Numbered from the stretch's first letter, positions 18,201 to 26,954 are shown. The stretch is DNA of 64,000 nucleotides from Lewinellaceae bacterium (GCA_020636105.1 JACJYL010000001.1:2232001-2296000), one strand, 5' to 3'. Numbers and translations are program-made. Notes: generated by a model not told the origin, from the sequence alone.

Positions 18201-18349
18201 ATGGGCCACCCCGAGCCTGCCTCCTGCGTTCGGCAGGTAAGCTCGGGGCCGGGCTATCCGCTTTTATGTGCTCGCTGCACTGCGCGCATACCACTTCTAT
18301 CCCTTGTCCGGCCTAAATTCCGAACACAAAAGTCCGTGCTGACTTCCGC
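18201..18349. repeat. Dispersed intergenic element with GGCTATCCGCTTT core
   Basis: This gap contains an imperfect palindrome (CCCCGAGCCTGCCTCC...GGCAGGTAAGCTCGGGG) and the string GGGCTATCCGCTTTTATGTG, then TATCCCTTGTCCGGCC. A shorter relative (AGGCTATCCGCTTTGCTCC, then TATCCTTTGTCCTG) lies at 38490-38533 next to another gene end. Two copies indicate a dispersed repeat; its nature is unknown. Confidence 0.6.
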
Positions 18350-19462
18350 TTATCCCTTAAACAAATCCTGCATATTCAATTCCTCTCTGATCAATTTAAG
18401 ATCGTCGTCCTCGGGAGTAAAGGGAAAATCCCTGAACGATTCAGAAGGCCGGTAACTGCCGTAAGGCCTGGTACAACCGGGTTCTCCGTCAGCAGAAGGG
18501 CAACCACCTGTTTCAAAAGGTGTTCCATTATCCAGCGTCTGCAGGAATTGGTTTGTTTCAAAGTTATTATCCTTCAGTTTTATCATGTTCCCCTGGTCAT
18601 CAAAATCGATTTTATCCCGTTTGAGGTCGTATTTTTCGATCATGTGTTTGACCAGCTGGATACGTCTCCAGCGGGTGATGGTCGCCCGGGGGTAATTGCC
18701 CATTCGGGAATCCGGCTCCGGGTTGAAAGAAAATAAATAGGCCAGAATCTCATTATCCCTAAGCTGATAAAATATATCGACGAGTTCCTTATCCGTCTCT
18801 CCCAATCCCACAACGGTGTGAATATTGACTTTCCACGGACCGTAAATATCGCGGGAAGCTTCTATGATGTCCCAGTAATTGCTCCATTTGAGGCTGCCGT
18901 TAGGCACATTGGTCCTCCGGTCAAAGAAGACGCGCTCCGAAACCGCATCCAGCCCCACCCCGATCATATCCGCTCCGGCTTCCTTTAAAATTTCCAGCCG
19001 GCTGCGGTTGAGGGTTGGAGGCGCCACCAGTAAAGACAAGGGCGTTTTTACCTTTTTGGCAATCCGCTCGGTAATGTCCAGCGTATCCTTGTACGCGCTT
19101 CCGTGGGTCACCATGGAAATGCAAAGACGAGTCATGTTTTCTTCATATCGTGCGACACGATCAATGACTGTATCGGTATCGTACAAAGGCCAATCGACAC
19201 GAATAAAAGACTGGTCCTCGTAATTTCCGGGGCGGGTTCGAGCCAATCCGCAGTACCCGCAATCGGATTTGCAGCCATCTTCATAATTCAGCAGGAGATT
19301 GATGCCCCCAAATTTAAAATCACGGGAAAATCTCCCTGATTTCAGACGCAGGGCCATGGCACTGGCCGCACTGATCCGAACGTAATCAGGGCTGTATTTC
19401 TTTGTTTCCTCAAACTGAACCACATTCAGTGGAATCATCGTACTGGGCATATCTTTTTTCAT
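18350..19462 (-). CDS. Radical SAM lipoyl synthase of the LipS1/LipS2 type (BioB-like)
   Basis: A 370-residue BioB-like radical-SAM enzyme with CKSDCGYC (CX3CX2C; Cys 64, 68, 71). Near the C-terminus a second Cys group occurs (TGGCPSADGEPGCTRPYGSY), a candidate auxiliary cluster ligand set. LipS1 and LipS2 together replace LipA: each inserts one sulfur into octanoyl-protein to form lipoate. In sulfur oxidisers they sit beside Lpl and LbpA genes. Here another radical-SAM gene of the set (20877-21839) lies just beyond lplA, which fits the pair. I cannot say from sequence alone which of the two is S1 and which is S2. A REP/heptamer array separates it from lplA. Confidence 0.8.
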   Translation of the reverse strand: MKKDMPSTMIPLNVVQFEETKKYSPDYVRISAASAMALRLKSGRFSRDFKFGGINLLLNYEDGCKSDCGYCGLARTRPGNYEDQSFIRVDWPLYDTDTVIDRVARYEENMTRLCISMVTHGSAYKDTLDITERIAKKVKTPLSLLVAPPTLNRSRLEILKEAGADMIGVGLDAVSERVFFDRRTNVPNGSLKWSNYWDIIEASRDIYGPWKVNIHTVVGLGETDKELVDIFYQLRDNEILAYLFSFNPEPDSRMGNYPRATITRWRRIQLVKHMIEKYDLKRDKIDFDDQGNMIKLKDNNFETNQFLQTLDNGTPFETGGCPSADGEPGCTRPYGSYRPSESFRDFPFTPEDDDLKLIREELNMQDLFKG

Positions 19463-19498
19463 AAGTTAAGGTCAATTTTTATAGTCAACTGGTTACTC

Positions 19499-19743
19499 GA
19501 GGTGACTTCTTCCTCGGGTAGGCATTGCGAAAATGCAAAAGGTGTCATCTCGTATACTGGTTACTCGTTGCTGGTTACTGGTTACTCGTTGCTCGAGGTG
19601 ACTTCTTCGCCGGGTAGGCATTGCGAAAACGCAAAAGGTGTCATCTCGTATACTGGTTACTCGTTGCTGGTTACTGGTTACTCGTTGCTCGAGGTGACTT
19701 CTTCGCCGGGTAGGCATTGCGAAAACGCAAAAGGTGTCATCTC
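19499..19743. repeat. Composite array: three REP-like units with identical 43-base spacers
   Basis: The 53-base REP-like units lie at 19499-19551, 19595-19647 and 19691-19743. Both spacers are the same 43 bases: GTATACTG followed by five heptamers (GTTACTC, GTTGCTG, GTTACTG, GTTACTC, GTTGCTC). The unit plus spacer is thus a 96-base near-perfect tandem duplication between the LipS gene and lplA. Confidence 0.92.
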
Positions 19744-19762
19744 GTTACTGCTTTATACATCC

Positions 19763-20908
19763 TCATTCCTTTTTGGTTTTTTCAGGGTAATAACAGGAAC
19801 CGTCATAAGTAAAACGGTTCTCGGAACCGGCTCTCCTGGCGGCAAGGTAAATGGCATCCACCACTTGTTCCCGGGTGATTTTTTCCACTGCCGGTCCTTC
19901 TGAAAAAGCATGGTCTACCACTTGTTCTATGCTTTTCCTGTCGAGCGGGCTCCATTTCAGGCGGCCTTCGATAAGTCGAAAAACCTCAGGTTCCTCCAAA
20001 AAATCTCCTGTGATCAGGACACTTTTGATGGTTTCCCCTTTGAGCCCGATGTAGGTCCGTAGTAATCCCGCGGCCGTTTTTAAAACACTCATCCCCGTCA
20101 TATCCGTTTGGGGCGACCGTTGAAAAACCCAGTTTTCATCGTCGTAACGCTCTCTGATCAATTTTTCAACGGCCTGTTTTTCGTTTGGGGTGATCGGCTG
20201 ATCCAGGAAACTGAATTTGAAAAAATTTTCAAATTCGCTTTTGACCATGGCCCGGACTTCTTCTAAAGTAACTTTTGTGTTGACTTCCCGGTTGACGGTG
20301 GTGATCCTTTGTTCCACCGACTCTATTTTCCTTCTATCAGAATATTTCTGAATGGGAATCTGTAATACCTTCAGCATTTCCAATACATCCAGATCCACCA
20401 ACAAACTGGTATGAAACTGGATGGCGCCTTTGGGATTCACATAAATGCCCAGCCCTGCAATTTTTTTCCCGTCAACTTCCAGGTCATTTTTGGATCTGAA
20501 TTCAGCTTTAATTCCCAATTTTGACAAAGCGTTGATCACCGGTTGTGAAAAGAGACCATATAGTTCCCTGAGGTTTTGCCAGGGAAACGCTTCGGATGAA
20601 GTGGCAAAACAAATGCCCAGCTGATCTTCTCCCATAATGATGGCGCCTCCTCCCGTCAGTCTCCGGCTAAATCCTACGTCTTCTGCTTTGCAGGTATCCA
20701 TATCGAGTTCAGCATAAATATTCTGAAACCTTCCTACAAGGGCACAATTCGTTTTATAGGTGTACAACCTAAGCGTTGCCTGATGGTCTCCCGGTTCCGA
20801 ATGCGTTTCCGTTAAAAACTCATCAACGGCCAGTCCCCGCGAAGCAGAAACGCCGTCTTCCTGCAGGTATCGACACTTATTCGACTCCACAGGAACATGC
20901 ATTTTCAA
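19763..20908 (-). CDS. lplA: Lipoate-protein ligase (sLpl type, with C-terminal domain), copy 1
   Basis: A 381-residue ligase. The catalytic domain contains RRLTGGGA (82-89) and the active-site lysine in DGKKIAGLG (Lys148/149). The C-terminal ~120 residues form an LplB-like accessory domain (KTAAGLLRTYIGLKGETIKSVLITGDF). It activates lipoate or octanoate with ATP and attaches it to a carrier lysine. Placed between the two LipS genes and next to lbpA, it should load the LbpA proteins specifically. Its start overlaps the upstream LipS gene by 32 bases, which supports translational coupling; an internal Met two codons on is possible. A second, diverged ligase gene is at 29523-30614. Confidence 0.88.
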   Translation of the reverse strand: MKMHVPVESNKCRYLQEDGVSASRGLAVDEFLTETHSEPGDHQATLRLYTYKTNCALVGRFQNIYAELDMDTCKAEDVGFSRRLTGGGAIIMGEDQLGICFATSSEAFPWQNLRELYGLFSQPVINALSKLGIKAEFRSKNDLEVDGKKIAGLGIYVNPKGAIQFHTSLLVDLDVLEMLKVLQIPIQKYSDRRKIESVEQRITTVNREVNTKVTLEEVRAMVKSEFENFFKFSFLDQPITPNEKQAVEKLIRERYDDENWVFQRSPQTDMTGMSVLKTAAGLLRTYIGLKGETIKSVLITGDFLEEPEVFRLIEGRLKWSPLDRKSIEQVVDHAFSEGPAVEKITREQVVDAIYLAARRAGSENRFTYDGSCYYPEKTKKE

Positions 20909-21839
20909 AGAACTGAGGTTTCAGGCCCATCTCTTTTGACAAGCCGACTATTCCTTCTGCCGGGTAGGCAATGCCATTCAATCCGGCTTCTACCGCTGCC
21001 CGATCCACGGCCACCTTGTGTGCACCTTGGGGGCGGGAACAGCCTACCATAATATATGTATCCGGCATCTTAAGTCTCGATTCGACAAAAAATGCCTCAA
21101 TGGTTTCAGGACTCGGTGGGACAACCCCAAACATGGCCGTATCGTGCAAAGGCGTAATGACTACCAAAACAAGGGCATGACAGGGATACTTTGAGATCAT
21201 TTCAAGGGCCTTGTGCTCTCCGCGCATTTCCCCGTAATGAAGGCCGAGGATGATATGTGGCCTTAAACTCAATCCATAATCAGATAATAATTTCAAAGTC
21301 TTTTCAAAATCATCGACGGTGGCGTCCATGTGATAGACTTCTTCGATGGTTTCCTGAGCACCGATAATATCCAGCGCCACACCATCCACTCCAGCCTCCT
21401 TAAGGGCTTTGGCCTGTTCTTCCTTCAACACCAACCCGGTATGCATGATGACTTTCATGCCAAGTTCGTCCTTCACCCTTTTGATCTGATCGATGTGTTT
21501 CATAAACGGCACCTCTCCTGTTTTCAGCGACCCTCCGCTGATCAGGACAGATTCTGTACCGGAGGCTTTCAGCTTTTTGCACAATTCAAAAACCCCTTCT
21601 TTTTGGTCGAGGGCGATCATGGGTTCGAGAATTTTTTTATTGCAATGGTCACAATCCAGTGCGCAGGCGCCACCGGTGAGGCTGATGGGCAAAAAAGCGT
21701 TAGGGCTCTTTTGTTCGATTTCCATGGTAGTATAAGACTTCAACCCCGGCGCATAAAACTTGATTTCATCGGGAAAATTTTTACGCCTGATGGCAAATGC
21801 CTCTGATTTTTTATCCTGTACGGTCGTTGTTGTCAGCAT
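20877..21839 (-). CDS. Radical SAM lipoyl synthase of the LipS1/LipS2 type
   Basis: A 320-residue radical-SAM protein with CALDCDHC (CX3CX2C; Cys 59, 63, 66) after the segment SLTGGA. A C-terminal CSCGVE carries two more cysteines (315, 317). The middle contains VLISGGSLKTGEVP (GGE-like position) and DGVALDIIGAQETIEEVYH. It is the partner of the BioB-like enzyme at 18350-19462 in the LipS1/LipS2 pathway, which makes lipoate without LipA. It starts 99 bases after lbpA (copy 1) and overlaps the lipoate ligase gene, so the three are probably cotranscribed. Confidence 0.8.
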   Translation of the reverse strand: MLTTTTVQDKKSEAFAIRRKNFPDEIKFYAPGLKSYTTMEIEQKSPNAFLPISLTGGACALDCDHCNKKILEPMIALDQKEGVFELCKKLKASGTESVLISGGSLKTGEVPFMKHIDQIKRVKDELGMKVIMHTGLVLKEEQAKALKEAGVDGVALDIIGAQETIEEVYHMDATVDDFEKTLKLLSDYGLSLRPHIILGLHYGEMRGEHKALEMISKYPCHALVLVVITPLHDTAMFGVVPPSPETIEAFFVESRLKMPDTYIMVGCSRPQGAHKVAVDRAAVEAGLNGIAYPAEGIVGLSKEMGLKPQFFENACSCGVE

Positions 21840-21938
21840 ATTTGAACTAAGCGCTTAAATTAAAATTAAATCCACCTCCCTAACTCCAGACACTAACCGG
21901 TTTCAATTTTAAATTTATCATTTAAAATTTATGATTTT

Positions 21939-22382
21939 TTATGGTTGGGCCAGCCATCCTTTTTCATCAAACTTTTTGAGTTCTGCCTCAAACCAGGTTC
22001 TGATGTTCTCCTCTCCGGCGATCAGGCCATCAAATTCATTAGGAAAGTTCGTCAGTTCCACTTCAATCAGCCAACCTTCATTGAAGGGATCTGTATTGAT
22101 CAATCGAGGGTTAGTGATCACTTTTTCGTTTATGGCCAGAATTTTCCCGGAAACGGGCATTTTCATATGCCCCACATGTTTTTCCGCTTCGGCGCTGCCA
22201 AAGCTTTCGTCTTTGGACAGTGTTTCTCCCAATTTGGAGAACTGTATGGCCACAAATGAACCGCTGGTTTGTTCCACCAAAGGACTCATGCCTATCCTGG
22301 CTTTATTTCCTTCCGCTTTGACCCAGAAATAATTCACCGGGTCGTACAGCAGATCTGTTTTTATACTTTTTTGCATAGACAA
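21939..22382 (-). CDS. lbpA: Lipoate-binding protein LbpA (GcvH-like), copy 1
   Basis: A 147-residue GcvH-fold protein. The lipoylation lysine is Lys68, in SAEAEKHVGHMKMPVSG; it lies eight residues before the Pro of PVSG, as in glycine-cleavage H proteins. No gcvT or gcvP genes are nearby. It sits directly between the fused sHdr iron-sulfur subunit and the LipS gene. In sHdr-containing sulfur oxidisers LbpA carries the sulfur substrate on its lipoyl arm to the complex. The C-terminal helix region (ENIRTWFEAELKKFDEKGWL) is typical of the clade. A second, divergent copy is at 28260-28724. Confidence 0.88.
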   Translation of the reverse strand: MSMQKSIKTDLLYDPVNYFWVKAEGNKARIGMSPLVEQTSGSFVAIQFSKLGETLSKDESFGSAEAEKHVGHMKMPVSGKILAINEKVITNPRLINTDPFNEGWLIEVELTNFPNEFDGLIAGEENIRTWFEAELKKFDEKGWLAQP

Positions 22383-22386
22383 TACT

Positions 22387-22412
22387 TTAATCTTTTAGTC
22401 TTTAACCTTTTC
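22387..22412. repeat. CTTTARY heptamer remnant
   Basis: CTTTAAT-CTTTTAGT-CTTTAAC units fill most of the 34-base gap between lbpA and the fused sHdr subunit. They are related to the longer arrays at 26955-27004 and 27422-27470. Confidence 0.5.
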
Positions 22413-22416
22413 ACTT

Positions 22417-23688
22417 TTAAACTCCCATCGCTTCCAGGATCAATTCGGCGATATCTTTAACCAATAATTTCCCTTCATTACCTGTTGATTTGACCGCGTC
22501 TTCAAAACGGGAAACTTCATACGGACAACAAACGGCTAATACATCGGCGCCAGTTTCTACGGCTTCTTTTACCCTGTTTTCGGAAAGGCGTTCCTGGACA
22601 TGATCGGCCATGAAACCATCGAGCCACATACCGCCACCGCCACCGCCGCAGCAAAAACTCTGCTCCCTGCATCGGCCCATTTCCGTCAGTTCAACACCGG
22701 GAAGTGACTGCAGTATTTTACGAGGAGCCTCGTACTCACCATTATGGCGACCGAGATAACACGGATCGTGGAAAGTAACTTTGTAGTTCAGCTTATTTTT
22801 CAGGTTCAACTTGTCCATCATAGGAGCAAGCATGGTGGTATAATGCTCAACTTCGTATTCTCCTCCGTACTTTGGATACTCTTTTTTGAGGGCATTCAAC
22901 GCATGAGGGTCGGTGGTCATAATTTTATTGAACTTATACTTACTGAAAGTTTTGATGTTCGATTCCGCAAATTCTTCGAACAGTCCCTGCTCACCGGCGA
23001 GTCTTTGAGAATCGCAGGAGCATTTTTCCTCTGTTCCCAATATCCCGTAATCCACCTCAAGAGTAGACAGGATTTTAGCCAGTGCAGTAGTGGCATCTTT
23101 GCCTCTGTGGTGATAAGCCGGATAACATTCCACAAACCAAAGCACATCAACCTCCCGTTTAATATCCTTCATGACAGGAACCTCCACGCCGGCATCCTTG
23201 ATCCAATCGGCACGCTTGCGCTGTGATTCTCCAAGAGGATTGCCATATTCAAAAGTATTTTCAAAGGCCACCTGCAACTCATCAGGAACATTTCCAGCCA
23301 TAACAGCTTCCCCCCTGACGGCAGGCATAATGTCAATCATATTCACCACTTTTGGGCACACCCTGAGGCAGTTGGCACAGGTCGTACATTTCCAAAGGTC
23401 GTCATGGGTCAACAGATCCATCCCCTGCTGAAGTTTTCTGAATATTTTTCTCGGGCCATATTCTCCACCAACCGTATTGACCGGACAAACGGGGATACAC
23501 TGGGTACACTGATAACACCAGGCCATGGATTCGCCACCCGGAATCTCCGAAACCTTGTCGAGCCCGGTCGTATCATAATCAAAAACCACACGCTGTTCGA
23601 ACATTCTGTTCCAATCCGCGGTAAGTTCGATACCCTGGACCATGGCAGATTCTTTTTCGATTATTCTTTCTTTTTCAATTTTTGACAT
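22417..23688 (-). CDS. sHdr iron-sulfur/CCG subunit, fused C2-B2 type (sHdrB3-like)
   Basis: A 423-residue fusion of an HdrC-like and an HdrB-like part. Two complete [4Fe-4S] motifs come first (CYQCTQCIPVCP, Cys 58/61/64/68; CTTCANCLRVCP, Cys 101/104/107/111). Two HdrB/D-type domains follow. The first is degenerate (KCSCDSQ at 223-225 in place of CCG). The second is complete, with HDPCYLGR (Cys310), CREQSFCCGGGG (Cys340, 346, 347) and VCCP (387-388), suited to a noncubane or catalytic cluster. In the best-studied sHdr operons C2 and B2 are separate; a single fused subunit goes with sHdr variants linked to etfAB and EMO. It follows sHdrH by 35 bases. Confidence 0.85.
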   Translation of the reverse strand: MSKIEKERIIEKESAMVQGIELTADWNRMFEQRVVFDYDTTGLDKVSEIPGGESMAWCYQCTQCIPVCPVNTVGGEYGPRKIFRKLQQGMDLLTHDDLWKCTTCANCLRVCPKVVNMIDIMPAVRGEAVMAGNVPDELQVAFENTFEYGNPLGESQRKRADWIKDAGVEVPVMKDIKREVDVLWFVECYPAYHHRGKDATTALAKILSTLEVDYGILGTEEKCSCDSQRLAGEQGLFEEFAESNIKTFSKYKFNKIMTTDPHALNALKKEYPKYGGEYEVEHYTTMLAPMMDKLNLKNKLNYKVTFHDPCYLGRHNGEYEAPRKILQSLPGVELTEMGRCREQSFCCGGGGGGMWLDGFMADHVQERLSENRVKEAVETGADVLAVCCPYEVSRFEDAVKSTGNEGKLLVKDIAELILEAMGV

Positions 23689-23723
23689 AACAATAGAAAT
23701 GTATAGTAAAAAAAGTGAATTGT

Positions 23724-24470
23724 TTAATTATTTACAGGTTTCGCATGGTAAATTCCGAGTATCCTGCGGGAAAATTCCGTCAGACCGGGCATTACCTTAT
23801 TGAACTCCTGTGTCATTCTCATTCTCAATATGGTGTAAGCGTAAATGACATACACACAACTCAGAAAAACGCTGGTACCGAAAAGGCTGCGACTGATATT
23901 TTGAAATCCGGCGGCTTCGCCAACCTGGTGAACAAAGACCAGCGCTTTCCCTACTTTCATATAGGTATCTCCTAAGTTTTCTCCTTCAAAATTGTAGTCA
24001 TCGGTAGTCACCAAAGGCAGTGATCCTGTTTTAACTTTTGGATCCCACATCCATCGGCACCAAAGCCAGTATTTGTCGGGAAAAGTGTAATGAAGGAGCT
24101 CTCCTGCCAGGTCATACCGAATATTTACATCGAGCCTATCCAGGCTGTCACAAAATTGCTGAAACCTTTGTTCCAGAGATTTTTCTGAATGAAGCAGGTT
24201 GGAAGCTGTTTTTTTAAAAGCTTCAAAGTCTATTTGTTCCTCTAAAATCTTTTTTGCTGCTCTTCGCGTGCAAAAAATGTGTCTGAGCACTTCGAAAACG
24301 TCTTCCTTTGAAAGCTTTTGCAAAAGTTCCGGCGTTCCCAGTTTATCATAAAAGAATCGACTTTTGATCTCCAGTTCACTGACGATCAATTCCAAAGATC
24401 CTTCCTGGATCTTTTCCATCGTTTCTTTCATAAACTCACGGGCCGTATCCGTATCGACAACCTGGCTCAT
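23724..24470 (-). CDS. shdrH: sHdrH, conserved accessory protein of the sHdr complex
   Basis: A 248-residue soluble protein without cysteine-rich motifs. It contains one notable segment, RHIFCTRRAAKKILEEQ, and an aromatic stretch, FPDKYWLWCRWMWDPK. It matches the conserved 'hypothetical' gene found between hdrA and hdrC2 in sHdr operons; the match rests mainly on position, size and composition. The molecular role is not known. It starts 25 bases after sHdrA, so tight cotranscription is expected. Confidence 0.75.
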   Translation of the reverse strand: MSQVVDTDTAREFMKETMEKIQEGSLELIVSELEIKSRFFYDKLGTPELLQKLSKEDVFEVLRHIFCTRRAAKKILEEQIDFEAFKKTASNLLHSEKSLEQRFQQFCDSLDRLDVNIRYDLAGELLHYTFPDKYWLWCRWMWDPKVKTGSLPLVTTDDYNFEGENLGDTYMKVGKALVFVHQVGEAAGFQNISRSLFGTSVFLSCVYVIYAYTILRMRMTQEFNKVMPGLTEFSRRILGIYHAKPVNN

Positions 24471-24495
24471 ATATTAGTGCTTAAGGGTACAAAAA

Positions 24496-25557
24496 TCAGG
24501 CAGTGACCAGTGCTGCTTTTCTTACAGAAGCAATAGCTTTCATGGCGGCCAGCCCGCCTGCGCTAACAGAATCTTCCAGGTCAGCGGGTCCTGTGCAGGC
24601 TCCGGCAGCAAATACTCCCTTCACATTGGTGGAAACGGTATCCAGTGGCCCTCCAATTGCTTCAATAAAATTGTATTTATTTTGCTGGAGGCCAAAAATG
24701 GAGGCCATTTGTTTGGTTCCCTCACTCGGTTCCATGCCCACGGCCAGGATGACCATATCCATTTCAACTTCCATTGGGCGGCGTAGGGTCGTATCCTCTC
24801 CTTTCACGAGCAGTTTATCGCCTTTTTTGACGATTTCCGTCGCCATACCCTTTATGTAGTTGACTTTATATTTTTCCTGGGCAGGCCAGTAGATTTCATT
24901 TTCCCAATAGCCATACATCCGCATGTCGATATAAAAAATGAATACCTTACAATCCGGCACCAGCTTACGTACTTCTATAGCCTGTTTGGATGAAATACCG
25001 CAGCAAACTTTTGAGCAATATTCATTACCGATCTGGCGATCCCTGGAACCAACGCACTGGATGAAGCAAATGCGTTTGGGGACTTCTCCGTTGGAAGGGC
25101 GTACGAAATTGCCTGCCTTCAGCATCTTTTCCGCATCGGTAAGCGTCAACACATCATCGTGCTCATAGTAGCCGTATTTTTGCGTTTCCCTTCCCGGATC
25201 AAAATGCTGGAAGCCGGTAGAGATGATCACCGCTCCGGCTTTGATCTCTACCTCTTTGCCCATGCTCAGGGCTTTGATAGTAAAATCGCCCACTGACCCT
25301 TCGGCACCTGTAACGAGGGTATTATACATCACTTCCACGTTGGGATTGGCCGTGAGTGGCGCAATCATTTCTGCAATTGCCTCGTCGGCATCGCGAAGGT
25401 CAGGCGTTAACGCTGCGTATTGCTGTTCGTCAGGATTTCCTCCCAGGCGATCTCTTTTTTCGACCAAAATGGCCTTATATCCCAGGTCTCCTATTCCTTT
25501 AGCTGCCTCGATTCCGGCAGGTCCGCCTCCAATAATTACGATATCTTGGTTTGCCAT
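24496..25557 (-). CDS. shdrA: sHdrA, FAD/Fe-S subunit of the heterodisulfide-reductase-like complex
   Basis: A 353-residue flavoprotein. The dinucleotide-binding motif IVIIGGGPAGIEAA is at residues 6-19, with an acidic end of the second strand (VEKRDRLGG). The HdrA-type cluster motif is CFIQCVGSRDRQ...YCSKVCCG (Cys 164, 168, 181, 185, 186). GVFAAGACTGPADLEDSVSAG near the C-terminus is the usual second FAD contact. It is much shorter than methanogen HdrA, as expected for sHdrA, lacking the ferredoxin inserts and extra domains. It is the electron hub of the sHdr complex. A 205-base gap with a strong hairpin separates it from sHdrB1. Confidence 0.92.
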   Translation of the reverse strand: MANQDIVIIGGGPAGIEAAKGIGDLGYKAILVEKRDRLGGNPDEQQYAALTPDLRDADEAIAEMIAPLTANPNVEVMYNTLVTGAEGSVGDFTIKALSMGKEVEIKAGAVIISTGFQHFDPGRETQKYGYYEHDDVLTLTDAEKMLKAGNFVRPSNGEVPKRICFIQCVGSRDRQIGNEYCSKVCCGISSKQAIEVRKLVPDCKVFIFYIDMRMYGYWENEIYWPAQEKYKVNYIKGMATEIVKKGDKLLVKGEDTTLRRPMEVEMDMVILAVGMEPSEGTKQMASIFGLQQNKYNFIEAIGGPLDTVSTNVKGVFAAGACTGPADLEDSVSAGGLAAMKAIASVRKAALVTA

Positions 25558-25596
25558 ATCTTATTTAATTAAGGATTTATTTGTTTAATCTATGAA

Positions 25597-25674
25597 GGGG
25601 TAAATTTTAAAAACACAACATTTGAGATTTGGTGAATCGTTATTTTTTGCTTTTGTGTTTTCAAAATTTACCCC
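25597..25674. promoter_or_regulatory. 22-bp intercistronic hairpin between shdrB1 and shdrA
   Basis: The arms 25597-25618 and 25653-25674 begin and end with GGGGTAAATTTT and AAAATTTACCCC. They pair over 22 bases with one mismatch around a 34-base loop. The hairpin lies in the largest gap of the sHdr core and could set relative levels of B1 and A or act as an RNA processing site. Confidence 0.65.
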
Positions 25675-25762
25675 GTGTTGTATTGATAATCAATGAATAA
25701 AAATTATCAAACTAATATCAGTTAATAAACTAGTTGAAATCGTTTTTTCAACAACTGTTAAA

Positions 25763-26947
25763 TTACTTAGCGTCATCCCAGGTCATGTATTCTTTTTCCC
25801 CTGACTTGATCTTATCACATTCTACCTGAAATTCAGCCCATTTCTTTTTATGGTCGATGCCCAGTTTTTCCAGGAAGGGCTTGTTATTGGTATTGTGCCA
25901 ATGCAACTGGAGTACTTTATACGGATGGGCTCCCATTGCCAGGGCTGCCATTTGCGAATCCGACATGACCGGTAAGCCGACATTTCTGTTATGGGCTTCT
26001 CCGGCAAACTGACTCTGATCGAGGGTCGTTACACAACCTGTATCGTGGGTAACTACTACATCCGGGTTGGCTTCCTCTTTCATCACTTCAATTTTCCGCT
26101 GAATGGAAAATGAGCGTGAAAAATCACGGGAAACAAGAATATGTCTGAACCCAAATCCACAGCAGTCGAACCAGGTGGAGTAATCCTTTACATCAATGCC
26201 CAGCTTGGTGAGGACACCGGTAATGATAGCCGAACGCTGTGCGCCGTAAATTTCTTCAGAATAGATAGCATCTTCTTCGATCAGCTTGTGATAATGGCAG
26301 GCTGGATGCACTGTTGCAGCGATATTACTCATGTCGATCACCTGTCTTTCAGCGATACGATCACGCATGGCATAAACCCACTCACTGTAGTGAACCACCT
26401 CTTCGGGAATTACGAAAGGTTTGCCCAACCGTTTCATGATATCACGCACTTTCCGTCTCAGTTCCGGCTGATGAACCAAAGCATGACGCACTTCTTTATA
26501 GTGACCGAAGCTGGTACCACAATGGATCAGCGGGAAATATCCGGTTTCGTAAGCCGACGCGAAATTCCTGAGAGCCACAGCAGCCTGGGCTTCAGGATTT
26601 GAAGTTGCTGAAGCGTAGTAGTTCCATGCCGTGCAGGAAGTCTGATTGGTGGGATCATGGTAGTCCAGTCCAAATTCCCTGTTGAGCCAGAAAATGGAAG
26701 TAGAGTACCCGGGAATATGCCCGCACTGACCACAACTCTTGTGATGCCAGGTCTTTTCAATAGGAATTTTTTTCATCCTCCCGTACTTGGTCTGCACCTC
26801 GACATATGGCTCCGGGACACGCTGGACGATCCATTCCCCTTCTTTTTCCAACTGGAAAATTTCTTCACGAATATCGTGGGTCGGCGCATTATCCGGATCT
26901 GCTTTGAAAATACGCTTGTTTGCTTTTGAAATTGGTAAATGAATCAT
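25763..26947 (-). CDS. shdrB1: sHdrB1, CCG-domain subunit
   Basis: A 394-residue HdrB-like subunit, longer at the N-terminus than archaeal HdrB. Cysteines fall in two sets. The N-terminal set has HKSCGQCGHIPGYSTS (72, 75), TSCTAW (105) and HCGTSFG (143). The C-terminal set has HPACHYH (217), FDCCGFGFRH (262, 263) and HDTGC (305). The CCG motif is present once, and the final CXXC of canonical HdrB is reduced to a single Cys. HdrB-type subunits hold the catalytic noncubane clusters. The substrate here is expected to be LbpA-bound sulfur, which is inference. Confidence 0.88.
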   Translation of the reverse strand: MIHLPISKANKRIFKADPDNAPTHDIREEIFQLEKEGEWIVQRVPEPYVEVQTKYGRMKKIPIEKTWHHKSCGQCGHIPGYSTSIFWLNREFGLDYHDPTNQTSCTAWNYYASATSNPEAQAAVALRNFASAYETGYFPLIHCGTSFGHYKEVRHALVHQPELRRKVRDIMKRLGKPFVIPEEVVHYSEWVYAMRDRIAERQVIDMSNIAATVHPACHYHKLIEEDAIYSEEIYGAQRSAIITGVLTKLGIDVKDYSTWFDCCGFGFRHILVSRDFSRSFSIQRKIEVMKEEANPDVVVTHDTGCVTTLDQSQFAGEAHNRNVGLPVMSDSQMAALAMGAHPYKVLQLHWHNTNNKPFLEKLGIDHKKKWAEFQVECDKIKSGEKEYMTWDDAK

Positions 26948-26954
26948 ATTCTTA

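Noticed and set aside
21939..22382. Glycine cleavage system H protein (also 28260-28724)
   Set aside because: The fold and lipoyl lysine fit, but there are no gcvT/gcvP genes, and two divergent copies sit inside the sHdr gene series, which favours LbpA.
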